A stretch of 64,000 nucleotides of DNA from Bolinopsis microptera (taxonomy: Eukaryota > Ctenophora > Tentaculata > Lobata > Bolinopsidae): contig NC_087074.1 in NCBI RefSeq assembly GCF_026151205.1, positions 1 through 64,000 of the forward strand, given 5' to 3'. The notes under the pieces were generated by a model. It had not been told where the DNA came from. It saw only the letters and a list, made by a program, of their open reading frames with translations, and ran no database searches. The position numbers and the translations under genes are program-made. Position 1 is the stretch's first letter. Each line of letters opens with the position of its first letter. Shown here piece after piece: positions 1-9,178 of the stretch.

Positions 1-20
1 ATACATGTTACGTATCCAAA

Positions 21-197
21 ATATCAATTGTGTCCAAAAGGTGTAGAATTAAATGGCAGTCACCATGGTGGTAACGATTTTTTGATAGACCTTAAAATGA
101 CTCGTCCAGATCCAGTTAAATCCTTAAATTTGAAATAACTCAATAGCTGAAATTTATGATGACACTTTGTATGCTTGACCCCCAGTCCGCCATTTCG
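21..197 (-). repeat. Isolated inverted monomer of the 188-bp satellite
   Basis: The reverse complement matches the satellite monomer that forms the 19.8-30.1 kb array, including the CACCATGGTG palindrome and the tract GTCAAGCATACAAAGTGT. The copy runs from AAATGGCGG round to GACACAATTGAT, so it is one almost complete but circularly permuted unit lacking only about 15 bases. It is alone here and inverted relative to the main array about 20 kb away. Confidence 0.9.
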
Positions 198-199
198 GC

Positions 200-346
200 T
201 CCGTCTACTGTATTAGACGGAGATGAAGCTCTCCGGGAATTTCTCGGAGATTAATTCATACAGAATCAACAAAATTACCGTAGATGGTCTCCGGTCGTGG
301 AACTGCAAACTCCGGAGAAATATCAGTAGACGATCTCCGTCTAATA
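200..346. repeat. Short foldback with perfect inverted ends
   Basis: TATTAGACGGAGAT at 211-224 is the perfect reverse complement of 333-346. An outer pair CGTCTACTG (201-209) / CAGTAGACG (324-332) partly overlaps it. The interior has further CTCCGG/CGGAG inverted pieces. It looks like a MITE or foldback remnant; no target duplication was resolved. Confidence 0.55.
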
Positions 347-1569
347 ATTTGGCATAAGGTTCATTGTTTATTATTCTGATCCAAATTTTAGAGTGCTTCT
401 TGAAGAAAGATATCTTTAGCATTAAAATTTACTGCGTTGGCCTTCGTGTAGTGGCAGAGGAAAGTTCTTTTCTGAGTTCCGTGAAGCTGGTAGAATTAGG
501 AACCAGATTTGAGAGTAAACGAAGAACACTATATTCATTAATCACGGTGTCGTAGCACGCTATCACAATTCGCATGATTATTTGATAAATTTTCCTAACG
601 AGATAAACAAATTAAATACTTTTCAAATTTCACATCATACTATACCCCGGATTAGATGATCTATTGCAATATGTTGCAATGGAGTTTCTAAAATGTATAT
701 CATAACTTCCATTTTTTCAGGTTTTATTGGTGTTGTAGACGATCACTGAATTCTGTAGCTCTGTGAGATTTGTGGCTTCATCGAATTACATCACGCAGAC
801 TTGAATGAAAATCTGAAGACGTGAACTAGATCTGCTAATGCTATTCTCTCTTTAGCAAATAGCACGAGGTTATAATGGTTATAATTTTAATAATGGTTAT
901 AATTTTAATCTTAAAGTAATGCAATGTTATTTTTCAATCTGCTACTGACAGCATTTGTTATTTGATGTTTTGAATGGGGATAGAGTTTGAGTAGTTCAAC
1001 AATCATGCACATTAGTGTTTATGTCACTCAGTGTTAACTCTCTCGATTCTCCGTCTCCCTCAATGTTTGATGACCGTCCCAGTGTTTCCCTCCGTATCCC
1101 TGCGTATTGACTGTCCGTCTCACTCAGAATAAAACAAATATTCAGAATAAAACAAATATTATATTCAAATCTCTTTATTCAACAATATTAAATCATTATA
1201 GAACCTAATTTGTGGCTTGATCGTTATGTTAGGGCTATTCTGTTAGCTGATGCTGACAGGCACCACATGGGGCAGAGACTTAGGACCATTACGCTGGAGG
1301 CTTGCAATGACCCTTTTTGAACCCCATGGCAGTGCTAGTTTTATTATGGTACAAATTGTAAATCGAAGTTATGAAAACGATCAAGTCACTCCTGTTTTGC
1401 ACTATCAACAGCTACTTAAACCAACCTAGATTGTACAACTCACTTTGAAGATTAAACTGCTAAGTGATGAGTGATTGAGCTCATTAAACATTTTAGTAGC
1501 GGAGACATGCGGATCAGCTTCTTGAGGTTCTAATAGTTCATTCAGACAAGAAGTTTTACTTTTTCAAAT
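347..1569. other. No gene seen; AT-rich with small tandem repeats
   Basis: I see no coding similarity here. It holds short duplications: TAATGGTTATAATTTT near 873-908 and ATTCAGAATAAAACAAAT twice near 1125-1160. A stretch of degenerate TCTCCGTCTCCC-like repeats lies near 1040-1130 and reappears on the other side of the LINE fragment at 2240-2430. Confidence 0.4.
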
Positions 1570-2235
1570 TTAGTCGTTCAAGCTGCCTGAGTTCAGAAAG
1601 TTTGCCAAAGGGGCCCAGGTATTCTTGTCACCTTTACCCTGAGACGAGAGAATGACTTTTTTTACCTTCGATTTGAATACACCATGAGTGATTTCAAGGT
1701 CGTTCAGTGCCAACATCTGACGGAATGAATTCCAAAGGCAACTAGATTTGTAAACGAAACTGTTTGAGGGCATGGTTGTTATAAGAAGAGTTTCTTTGCC
1801 GGGTCTTTTAGACAAACAGAAAAGTTCAAATAGTGCAATTGGTGTTCGATATTTAAAGACTTTAAAAAGTTCATTGCAGCAGTGATACGCGTATAAATTA
1901 TGCAATGTCATGAGTGATTGACGGGCAAAAATTGGCTTGGTGTGTTCTCTCTCAAAGAATTTGCTCGTAAGTTTCTGTTCACTGATAGGTCTAGTTTTAG
2001 CACATGTCATAAATTTATCAAGGTATGCTTTTTTGTCACCAAACATGATACGAACACACTTTTTCTGGGCTACAAATAGTGGTTGAAGTTTATTATTACT
2101 TGCACCTCCCCAAACGGTAATGCCATAAGATAGGTGACTTTCAAACAGTGTGTGGTACAGGTCCTTATGGATAGATGATGGAATTTTATCCTTTATCCAC
2201 TGTGCAGTGTTTAATATCTGTCTTTCAATTTTCAA
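1570..2235 (-). pseudogene. LINE reverse transcriptase, C-terminal fragment (CR1/Jockey-group)
   Basis: A 221-residue open frame resembles the region after the reverse transcriptase catalytic core of CR1/Jockey-group non-LTR retrotransposons. The signature is HLSYGITVWGGA, then a Q-K-K-C-V-R-I segment, and near the end RPGKETLLI followed by a CLWNSFRQ segment. The catalytic YADD part is absent, so this is a 5'-truncated copy that has kept an open frame. Degenerate CTGTTCAATCTC-type repeats lie on both sides. A related C-terminal piece sits at 8406-8760. I cannot assign the exact clade without a search. Confidence 0.75.
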
Positions 2236-2239
2236 TCTC

Positions 2240-2430
2240 TATCTCGTGTTAAATAGTTCTCTCTGTATTTAATGTCCGTCCAACTCCTAGTGTTCAATAT
2301 CTGTCTCACTCTCATCGTTTATTTTCCGTCTCGCTGTTCAATCTCCGTATCGGTGTTAAATCTCTGTCTCACTGTTCAATCTCTGTCTCATTGTTAGGTA
2401 TCCGTCCCTGTATTTACTACCCTCTGCTTG
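2240..2430. repeat. Degenerate about 22-bp tandem repeat
   Basis: Variants of TGTTCAATCTCTGTCTCAC recur about every 22-24 bases, with a fading copy on the far side of the LINE fragment at 1040-1130. The LINE tail may have inserted into an older array. Confidence 0.5.
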
Positions 2431-3301
2431 ATCTGGCCTAACCTAAGATTGATTGGCTATTGAATTGTTTATCACATTGATTATCAATTTTTTCCCTTGT
2501 GCTTTTTTTACATCTATATATTTGGTAGAGTATAAGTTTGAGACAATTCCTTAAGAGTTAAATATGTTATCATGTGAACAATTATACTCGATGGTATAAT
2601 AACCAGGGCGGAAGACATTAGTTTCGACGCCATCTCAAGGTGCAAGGAGTGTATGATTGTAAACGTTTTGGATTAAGCTACAGATTTTGGAACTTTCCGA
2701 TGGTAGGTAAATTCTCACCTACTTAACGGATTTTTCAGCGGAGTTTCATTGCAGTGTTGGGTAAAGATACAGTTAAACTGCGAAGGCACAACACCAAACC
2801 AACCCTACTCAATCTCCCAAAAACAACCTTCTCCTGGTCGGCTATGTCCCTCATCCTGCACTTGACCCCCGCAGAGGTCACAAGCCCATCGGAGCACAAA
2901 TTAGCGAGAAACGGGGAAGCCTTAGCTACCGGGCCAAGGACTGCATCACTAGCAGCGAACTACGGATATACCCTCCCTTTTACATGCGTTCAACCGGCAC
3001 CCGAACCACACGCTGTTTCTTAGACATAACTTCCCACTTACATCAGTGTCTTCTCGCATCAACTGGCATCGGCAAGTGGCGACACTGTGTAGACTCAACC
3101 CTGAGCTTGATCAGAATCTTCAGTCACAAACCTGACACCGTTTCGGGGCTTTCATTGCGATACGGTTTTCTGTCAGGTGCCCCAGCAGTCTCTCTTGGAC
3201 CACCATCTGATCTGACAATCACCCGAGGATACCTGCTAGAGCTCGCGATTTACGACGAGTTAGCTTATGGCACCTCTGGCTGTTAGGTGAAGTCATAAAG
3301 C
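2431..3301. other. No gene seen; GC-richer block beside the nuclease-like fragment
   Basis: Bases 2754-3290 are clearly GC-richer than the surroundings and contain overlapping short open frames on the plus strand with no family resemblance I recognise. On the minus strand this block lies directly downstream of the nuclease-like fragment and may be the non-coding 3' part of the same element. Confidence 0.35.
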
Positions 3302-3715
3302 TCACACAGCTCTCATCTCCCACTCTCTTTTCCTAGACAGCAGATAAATCCATCTTGAACAATGGGCTGCATCCTTCCCACAATCTCTGACCAACTTCTT
3401 GAGGGCTCTCCCAGACAGACCAATCTTCCTTGATGCACACTCCAAACTTGCTGCGACCACACCTCTAGCACCAACCTCAACAGCCAAGCTGAAACATGAC
3501 CACCCATTAGCTTGTATTTCCGCTTGTAGACTGTTATACCGATCAAGCTTCAGCTCATGGGATGCAGCTATTCTCTCTTCCGACGGTACTGTAAGCTCCC
3601 ACCAGATTACTCTCTTGGAAGCTTTCGAGAAAAGAACCAAATCTGGTCTTAATCTGGTCGTTGCTATATCCGACGGGAATTTCAGCTGCTTTAAGGGTTC
3701 TCGGATAATGCTCTT
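3302..3715 (-). pseudogene. Retroelement-derived fragment with PD-(D/E)XK-like nuclease signature
   Basis: The minus-strand frame reads through R-P-D-L-V-L-F-S, about 10 residues on W-W-E-L-T-V-P, then HELKLDRY and a conserved-looking VEVGARG segment, ending in SRWIYLLSRKR. The spacing P-D / E-L-T / K is that of a PD-(D/E)XK nuclease core. From memory the block resembles an uncharacterised domain repeated in fish and cnidarian transposon-derived ORFs, but I cannot confirm the parent element. The open frame starts at a methionine at 3640; similarity runs upstream to about 3715, so the true N-terminus is missing. Treat it as a decayed repeat copy rather than a host gene. Confidence 0.5.
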
Positions 3716-3943
3716 ATAAATTCATTATTTTACATCTGTGTTTCATTTTGTATAAGAGATTTCAAGTATAAAGATAATGACAATGACATGTCCGTTCTAT
3801 AATTCGAGTCGAAATAACCCTTTAGTTTGATTATGCAAACTTAGTCCACGCTGTCTTGTTGTTTACGTAAGCCGCTGTGCGTGACATTGTTAAGAAGTAA
3901 AAGACGCGCATTGCGCGCGAGATGTTTTGATACTGTATATACT

Positions 3944-4520
3944 GCTCGGCCATGGCCGAGGCCAGGAGACTCATTTTTCCGTCATATTGTTTGATGCTGC
4001 TCGGCCATGGCCGAGGAGACTCATTTTTCCGTCATATTGTTTGATACTGCTCGGCCATGGCCGAGGAGGCTCATTTTTCCGTCATATTGTTTGATACTGC
4101 TTGGCCATGGCCGAGGAGGCTCATTTTTTCGTCATATTGTTTGATACTGCTCGGCCATGGCCGAGGAGGCTCATTTTTCCGTCATATTGTTTGATACTCC
4201 TCGGCCATGACCGAGCAGGGTCATTAAAAATATGATCCTCCTCGACCGAATGAGCCTCCTCGGCCACGTGAGTATGGTTTTTTATTTTATTTTTTTAAAT
4301 GAGCCTCCTCGGCCGGCCACCTAACCGTCATATTGTTTGATACTCCTCGGCCATGGCCGAGGAAACTCATTTTTCCGTTATATTGTTTGATACTCCTCGG
4401 CCATGGCCGAGCAGGGTTATTTTTTTAAATGATCCTCCTCGGCCGAATGAGCCTCCTGACCACGTGAGTATGGTTTTTTATTTTATTTTTTAAATGAGCC
4501 TCCTCGGCCACCATACTCTA
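3944..4520. repeat. 50-bp minisatellite built on a 16-bp perfect palindrome
   Basis: CTCGGCCATGGCCGAG, a perfect palindrome, recurs at 3945, 4000, 4050, 4100 (one change) and 4150. Spacing is 50 bp after a first 55-bp step, joined by CTCATTTTTCCGTCATATTGTTTGATACTG-type spacers. From 4190 to 4520 a longer unit with CCTCCTCGGCC and CACGTGAGTATGG repeats twice. Confidence 0.85.
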
Positions 4521-4548
4521 CATTGTATTACGTAGTAACTCCCACTGT

Positions 4549-4590
4549 CGCTTCACTCGTGCGCGGCGGATCATACAACGTATGACAAAC
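4549..4590 (-). repeat. Partial copy of short hairpin element 2
   Basis: The reverse complement reads TGTCATACGTTGTATGAT followed by CCGCCGCGCACGA, matching the first half of the elements at 7240-7340 and 7936-8034. The rest is missing. Confidence 0.6.
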
Positions 4591-4673
4591 TTTATGCCGA
4601 ACGCTTGAACTTGAAGATTGAGTTAATCTTCAAGATGTTGCTCCGATCAAAGAATTTAAGATGACAATTCCAG

Positions 4674-4782
4674 TTCATAATGCTAACGGGTGATACTCGT
4701 AAAATATTTGTTCCAGGACCGTCGACGAGTCCAACTCGGCGCGCGTCCTGGTATGTTGTAAACCTACAATTCATAATGTTAC
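4674..4782 (-). mobile_element. Short hairpin element 1, copy A (core 4687-4769)
   Basis: The core is about 83 bp and holds nested inverted repeats: CCAGGAC/GTCCTGG enclosing CGAGT/ACTCG, and a terminal GTAGGTT/AACCTAC-type hairpin (here with one change). Flanks TTCATAATGCTAA (4674-4686) and TTCATAATGTTAC (4770-4782) match at 11 of 13 positions, so this looks like a target duplication. There is no open frame and no poly(A). Copies B (7216-7408) and C (50174-50359) carry the same ends. Confidence 0.65.
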
Positions 4783-4838
4783 ACTGTGCACGGGATTTAG
4801 AAAGAAGTATAGTGTATTGGCTATGCCCCGCTTACTAG

Positions 4839-5434
4839 TAGGAGGTGCACCATAAAAATAAACTTGCTCGGATTTTAAAAATTTTTGTACCATTGTTTTC
4901 TAGAGACTGTGAGAATTTTCACAATACCAAATTTGTCATACCTTTTTGGAAAGATTAGTAAGTTTTGCCTAGGTGCCATATTTGATGGTGCGCGGCTTTT
5001 GGAGCAAAATTAGCTGTAAAAGTTGCGTAATTTGACCAAATTTGACCAAATTCGTTGATTTTTGTCGTATTATTTGGATATATCTTCAGTTCCTTGAATG
5101 AGATCATTCTGAAAATTGGTGACGACCTTCCAATAGGGCTTTTACAACTTTCCGAAAAATTTGGTGGATATCGGAGTTGATATGGTGATCAAAATGGGGC
5201 AAAATACGCTGCTTTTAGCTGTAACATAATGTTTGATGGTTGGATATGCTTTAAACTTTTCGGACACATTTCTTGTAAGTCTATGAGTAAGCTTACCAAT
5301 TTTTGTTGCAATCGGAGGTCGGGAAGAATACTTAATATTTATTTGTTTGAAGAAAATTGTGCTGGCCGAAATTAGCGCTAAAAAACCATCCCACAGTTGG
5401 CACGCGCGGCTTACTGTCGATGGCGCACAACCTA
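4839..5434 (+). mobile_element. 596-bp MITE, copy 1
   Basis: This is a non-coding element with imperfect terminal inverted repeats (TAGGAGGTGCAC at the left; reverse complement of the right end TAGGTTGTGCGCC), flanked by TTACTAG at 4832-4838 and 5435-5441. It has the same length (596 bp) as copy 2 at 6261-6856 and is colinear with it; copy 3 (588 bp, inverted) lies at 34298-34885. Short open frames inside are incidental. The 7-bp (possibly 8-bp) duplication suits a hAT-like or related DNA transposase, but no autonomous partner is visible. Confidence 0.85.
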
Positions 5435-5441
5435 TTACTAG

Positions 5442-6253
5442 TTTAGCTCTTTCTAGTCCCCTGCTACACGGCATGTTAACAGGGATTGGCTAGTTAGAGG
5501 CGGTCCGTGTAGGCCTTACACTGTGCTTTCAGCAATACTCATAAACATTATATATTATAATCCGTTGTTTCAATATTTTGTTTTCTTTGTTAATCACTAA
5601 CTGATCGATGATCTAACTTAAACTGTGATCTGAGAGAAGCTTTATCAGTGTGAGAAGCTTTATCAGTGTGTAGTGTGCGTGCAATACTGCGCCGTGACGT
5701 AATAGGACAAAAAGTACCTGCCACCAATGGTCAACACCAAAAGCGCGGCGTACTGCGCGCGACCAACTATTTCGCCCGTACAATATATGGAACAGAAACA
5801 GGGAACCAAACCCCTTTTGTTTGCAGTAGTGCGTAACCGCCAAAGGTGCGTTACGCAGTACGCGTAGAGTCATGGCTATGTGAAGCCACGTGACAACGCG
5901 CGCTTGCTTGTGCTTGAGATAAAATACAAATTTTTGTTCCTTCCTTTCACTCGCTCTTTGCATTATGCTTTTTGATAAACCTATTGATCAGTTTTACTAG
6001 GTTGCCGTTTGGTGTGAGCAATAGCAAACAGCACGAACACTCCTTTGCCCCGTCAACCTATATCTAATCTATTTAAAGAGTGACAACCATACTACACATT
6101 GAATTAGGATTCCTTTAAATATCAAATTGATTTATTGTAAACTTGTTTATTCTGTAATAAATGGCATAAAATTGAATTTTTGTTTAACTGAATTTTTGTT
6201 TAACTGAGTTCAAATGTGCGCGCGAGCACTTGCGTGGCTCAATTATCCAACAC
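5442..6253. other. No gene seen between two MITE copies
   Basis: GAGAAGCTTTATCAGTGT is repeated in tandem at 5634-5669. The stretch 5690-5900 has many CGCG/ACGT steps. No protein similarity was found. Confidence 0.4.
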
Positions 6254-6260
6254 TCATATG

Positions 6261-6856
6261 TAGGGGGTGCACGATAAAAATAAACTTGCTCGGATTTAAA
6301 AAATTTTTGTACCATTGTTTTCTAGAGACTGTGAGAATTTTCACAATACCAAATTTGTCATACCTTTTTGGAAAGATCAGTGAGGTTCGCCTAGGTGCCA
6401 TATTTGATGGTGCGCGGCTTTTGGAGCAAAAGTAGCTGTAAAAGTCGCGTAATTTGACCAAATTTGACCAAATTCGTTGATTTTTGTCGTATTATTTGGA
6501 TATATCTTCAGTTCCTTGAATGAGATCATTCTGAAATTTGGCGACGACCTTCCAATAGGGCTTTCACAACTGTCCGAAAAATTTGGTGGATATCGGAGTT
6601 GATATAGTGATGAAAATGGGGCAAAATACGCTGCTTTTAGCTGTAATATAATGTCTGATGGTTGGATATGCTTTAAATTTTTCGGACACTTTCCTTGTAA
6701 GTGTATGAGTAAGCTTACCAATTTTTGTTGCAATTGGAGGTCGGGAAGGATACTTAATATCTATTTGTTTGAAGAAAATTGTGCTGGCCGAAATTAGCGC
6801 TAAAAAACCATCCAACAGTCGGCACGCGCGGCTCACTGTCGGTGGCGCACTACCTA
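6261..6856 (+). mobile_element. 596-bp MITE, copy 2
   Basis: It is colinear with copy 1 at 4839-5434, the same length, with only scattered substitutions. The ends are TAGGGGGTGCAC and the reverse complement TAGGTAGTGCGCC. The flanking duplication is TCATATG at 6254-6260 and 6857-6863, different from copy 1, so the two are independent insertions. Confidence 0.87.
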
Positions 6857-6970
6857 TCATATGTACATCGTAACAGGCAATGGTTCAATTTAATTATTGT
6901 AAGGGCACAGCCTGTCAAAAAGCCTTTTCACATAATCCGTCGACACCGCCTGAAGGTGACTGCATAATAA

Positions 6971-7031
6971 CAACATTGAACACATTGTCATCGGAAGCTT
7001 GCAGCTTCCGATGACAATGTGGTCAATGTTG
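6971..7031. other. Long perfect hairpin
   Basis: ACATTGTCATCGGAAGCT (6982-6999) and its exact reverse complement (7003-7020) are separated by TGC. The pairing continues outward with mismatches to CAACATTGA / TCAATGTTG. Only about 330 bp of featureless AT-rich sequence lies between it and the next element. Confidence 0.85.
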
Positions 7032-7215
7032 GTTTTAATCTGGTATCATGCTTGAGTTGGTTTTGGACCTCTTCATGCTTTTAATTTATTTATTATTGTT
7101 ATTTGGTATTATGAACTAATATGTACATATAAATGCGGAATCTAAAAGTTAAGTGTATAGCGAGCATATTTAACAATTTTTAAGCAATAATGTATTGCGA
7201 GCAGTTGATTCTCAA

Positions 7216-7408
7216 CGGGTGATACTCGTAAAATATTTGTCATATGTTGTATGACCCGCCGCGCACGAAGTGCGCGGCTCCCCCTGTATCGTCAGGACCA
7301 CCATAGTGAAAACGACCGTGGGGGTCGCAACGTGATACAATAAAATATCTGTTCCATATATTGACGAGTCCAACTCGGCGCGCGTCGTGGTAGGTTGTAA
7401 ACCTACAA
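7216..7408 (-). mobile_element. Short hairpin element 1, copy B, interrupted by element 2
   Basis: The outer parts match copy A: CGGGTGATACTCGTAAAATA at the left and GACGAGTCCAACTCGG with GTAGGTTTACAACCTAC (reverse complement) at the right. A 101-bp element 2 copy is inserted at 7240-7340. The outer flanks share TTGCGAG-AG but a target duplication is not cleanly readable. Confidence 0.65.
7240..7340 (+). mobile_element. Short hairpin element 2, nested copy
   Basis: The element contains a TCATATGTTGTATGA-type hairpin, the near-perfect stem-loop CCGCGCACGAAGTGCGCGG, and a GACC...GGGTC pairing. It is flanked by TAAAATATTTG (7229-7239) and TAAAATATCTG (7341-7351), 10 of 11 matching, which reads as a target duplication inside element 1. 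Confidence 0.7.
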
Positions 7409-7430
7409 GTGGTTGCGAGAAGCATTATTC

Positions 7431-7682
7431 ACACAGGGGGGGGCTGGAACCAGGTTTTCGATCAAACACTGCCATTTGTAGTCAAACGTCGCCAACAGTT
7501 GCTCTCGTCCAATGAAAACGCTGCATTTTGTTAGTCATTATGCATAATTGAATTACATATATTCATATGCGGAGCTTGGCTTACATAATGCAGCGATTTC
7601 ATTGGACGAGAGCGACTGTTGGCGACGTTTGACTACACATGGCAGCGTTTGATCGAAAACCTGGTTTCAGCTCCCCCTGTGT
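7431..7682. mobile_element. 252-bp MITE with about 95-bp terminal inverted repeats
   Basis: The left arm ACACAGGGGGGGGCTGGAAC and the reverse complement of the right arm (ACACAGGGGGAGCTGAAAC) continue as near-identical inverted copies through about 95 bp, to GTCCAATGAAA-CGCTGCATT. The G-run has 8 G on one side and 5 on the other. The target duplication is unclear. A TCAATGAAACAATAA tandem pair follows the right end. Confidence 0.85.
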
Positions 7683-7926
7683 TCAATGAAACAATAAGTT
7701 TTCAATGAAACAATAATTTTTATTTTACATTCCTTTCATAAATAAAATAAAAGCTTAAACCACGAATTAGTTAATTAGAAGTAAACTTGAGGAAATATTC
7801 TTTAGTGGTTGTATATAATTATTTAAAAAACTTTATTTGTTAGTAATTTTATGATGGAAAGTGGTTGAATTTAGTGAGACAAGGTCAGTTTCTCTATTGT
7901 CTCAGAAAAATTTCTACTTTACAGTA
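7683..7926. other. No gene seen; AT-rich
   Basis: The stretch holds only the TCAATGAAACAATAA tandem pair and AT-rich sequence with no readable element. Confidence 0.4.
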
Positions 7927-8043
7927 GGCAATGCTTGTCATACGTTGTATGACCCGCCGTGCACGAAGTGCGCGGCTCCCCCTGTATCGTCAGGACCATA
8001 GTGAAACGACCGTGGGGGTCGCAACGTGATACAAGGCAATGCT
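7927..8043 (+). mobile_element. Short hairpin element 2, free copy (core 7936-8034)
   Basis: This 99-bp element begins TGTCATACGTTGTATGAC and ends GCAACGTGATACAA. It is flanked by exact 9-bp duplications GGCAATGCT at 7927-7935 and 8035-8043. It carries the same stem-loop (GCAC-GAA-GTGC) as the copy nested at 7240-7340. There is no open frame or tail. Confidence 0.8.
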
Positions 8044-8405
8044 GAGTGGCAGGAATGACGGACCAAAACGCTTGGGGCTAACAATGGCCCATTTACAAAC
8101 CACTTCAGACATGGCAATGATGTCATTTATGCTTAATTCGTCTGACACTGACCCTACTGCACTTCTAACATTCTATAAAAATCTCTTCTAAAATAGGTAT
8201 AAAAATGCATAACACAAAACACACAAACAAAATGTTTATAATCCTTCTATGTTCTATAATAAAATTCTATAGAACTTTAAATTTCTATAAAACTAATAAA
8301 CCTATATTATATATTCATTTTGCACCCAGAGAAAGATGTGATTACAGAGGTAGTTTCAATATTATGTTCATGACAAGGTATGGGGCTGCTGCAAGTTATA
8401 TTTTG
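8044..8405. other. No gene seen
   Basis: This is AT-rich sequence with small open frames of no recognisable family. Several TTCTATAA-type repeats lie near 8165-8290. Confidence 0.35.
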
Positions 8406-8760
8406 CTAAGATATTACCGCTTTTTCAAGCTTAAGTAATCTAGGCAAGGTCAATTTTAAAGTTTTTGAATTTTGTCGAACGCTGTTTAATGCTAAGTTCC
8501 AGTCATTTGGTTCTCCTTCCTTTTGAGTGCGAGTGATGGTGATTTTTATGGATGATTTGAGGTGATTGGGCTTATAACAGGTGAATGTAGTTAGCATGAG
8601 ATTTTGTCGTACTGTATTCCATATTGTCCCTGCTCTGTATATGTAGCTGTCTGATGGTTTAGGTGTGAGAATGAGTGTCTCTTTGCCAAGTCTGCCAAGT
8701 CTGCCAGATTTTTCAAAGAGGGAGTATAGTATATATATATTTATTTTTGTAAGTCGCGTC
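8406..8760 (-). pseudogene. LINE reverse transcriptase, extreme C-terminal fragment
   Basis: The segment LGKETLILTPKPSDSYIYRA followed by GTIWNTVRQNL aligns with RPGKETLLITTMPSNSFVYK and the CLWNSFRQ segment of the fragment at 1570-2235, so both belong to the same or sister LINE families. Only the tail is present. The hAT terminus starts immediately beyond it at about 8766. A LINE catalytic core in the same orientation lies on the far side of that hAT (11721-12575); the two could be pieces of one copy, but about 120 residues would be missing between them. Confidence 0.65.
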
Positions 8761-8765
8761 GGCTG

Positions 8766-8866
8766 TAGGGTTTGCATTATCGGTCCAACATTTTTTATCG
8801 CCGATAACCGATAATAATTCTGCAATTATCGGCGATAACGATAATTATCGGCGATAAAATTTGGTC
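8766..8866. promoter_or_regulatory. Putative hAT terminal and subterminal repeats
   Basis: TAGGGTTTGCATTATCGG is a plausible hAT-type terminus. It is followed by repeated palindromes TTATCGCCGATAA and TTATCGGCGATAA at several positions, the usual form of subterminal transposase-binding sites. The matching right end was not found beyond 11453, so the element boundary there is open. Confidence 0.5.
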
Positions 8867-9178
8867 AGAACAATTAGCTTATTTTCCATCGATTCAGTGG
8901 CTTAATTAATCATACGTTCATGATTTATAACTTCCGTGATTGAGGGTCATGAATTCCCGAGATATCGTACACAAATTGTAAACGTGTAATTTCAAAATAG
9001 TCAATTAATTGAAAGTGAAGATACGATATACTTTACAGTGAACAGTCAGTGACAATAACAATCTTAGACAAAGTGGAACGCGTAATTCCAAAATTGTAAA
9101 TTAATCAAAAGTGAAGTGGTAATAACAATCTCCCCCTATTTGTAATGTGTGCAAAGTTAGAACTTGCTACATAAGTAA

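Noticed and set aside
4687-4769. Hammerhead ribozyme in short hairpin element 1
   Set aside because: TTGACGAGTCC in copy B superficially resembles CUGACGAGUCC, but the GAAA core and a usable NUH site are absent.
4687-4769. tRNA-derived SINE
   Set aside because: I could not find A and B boxes at the right spacing, and there is no tail.
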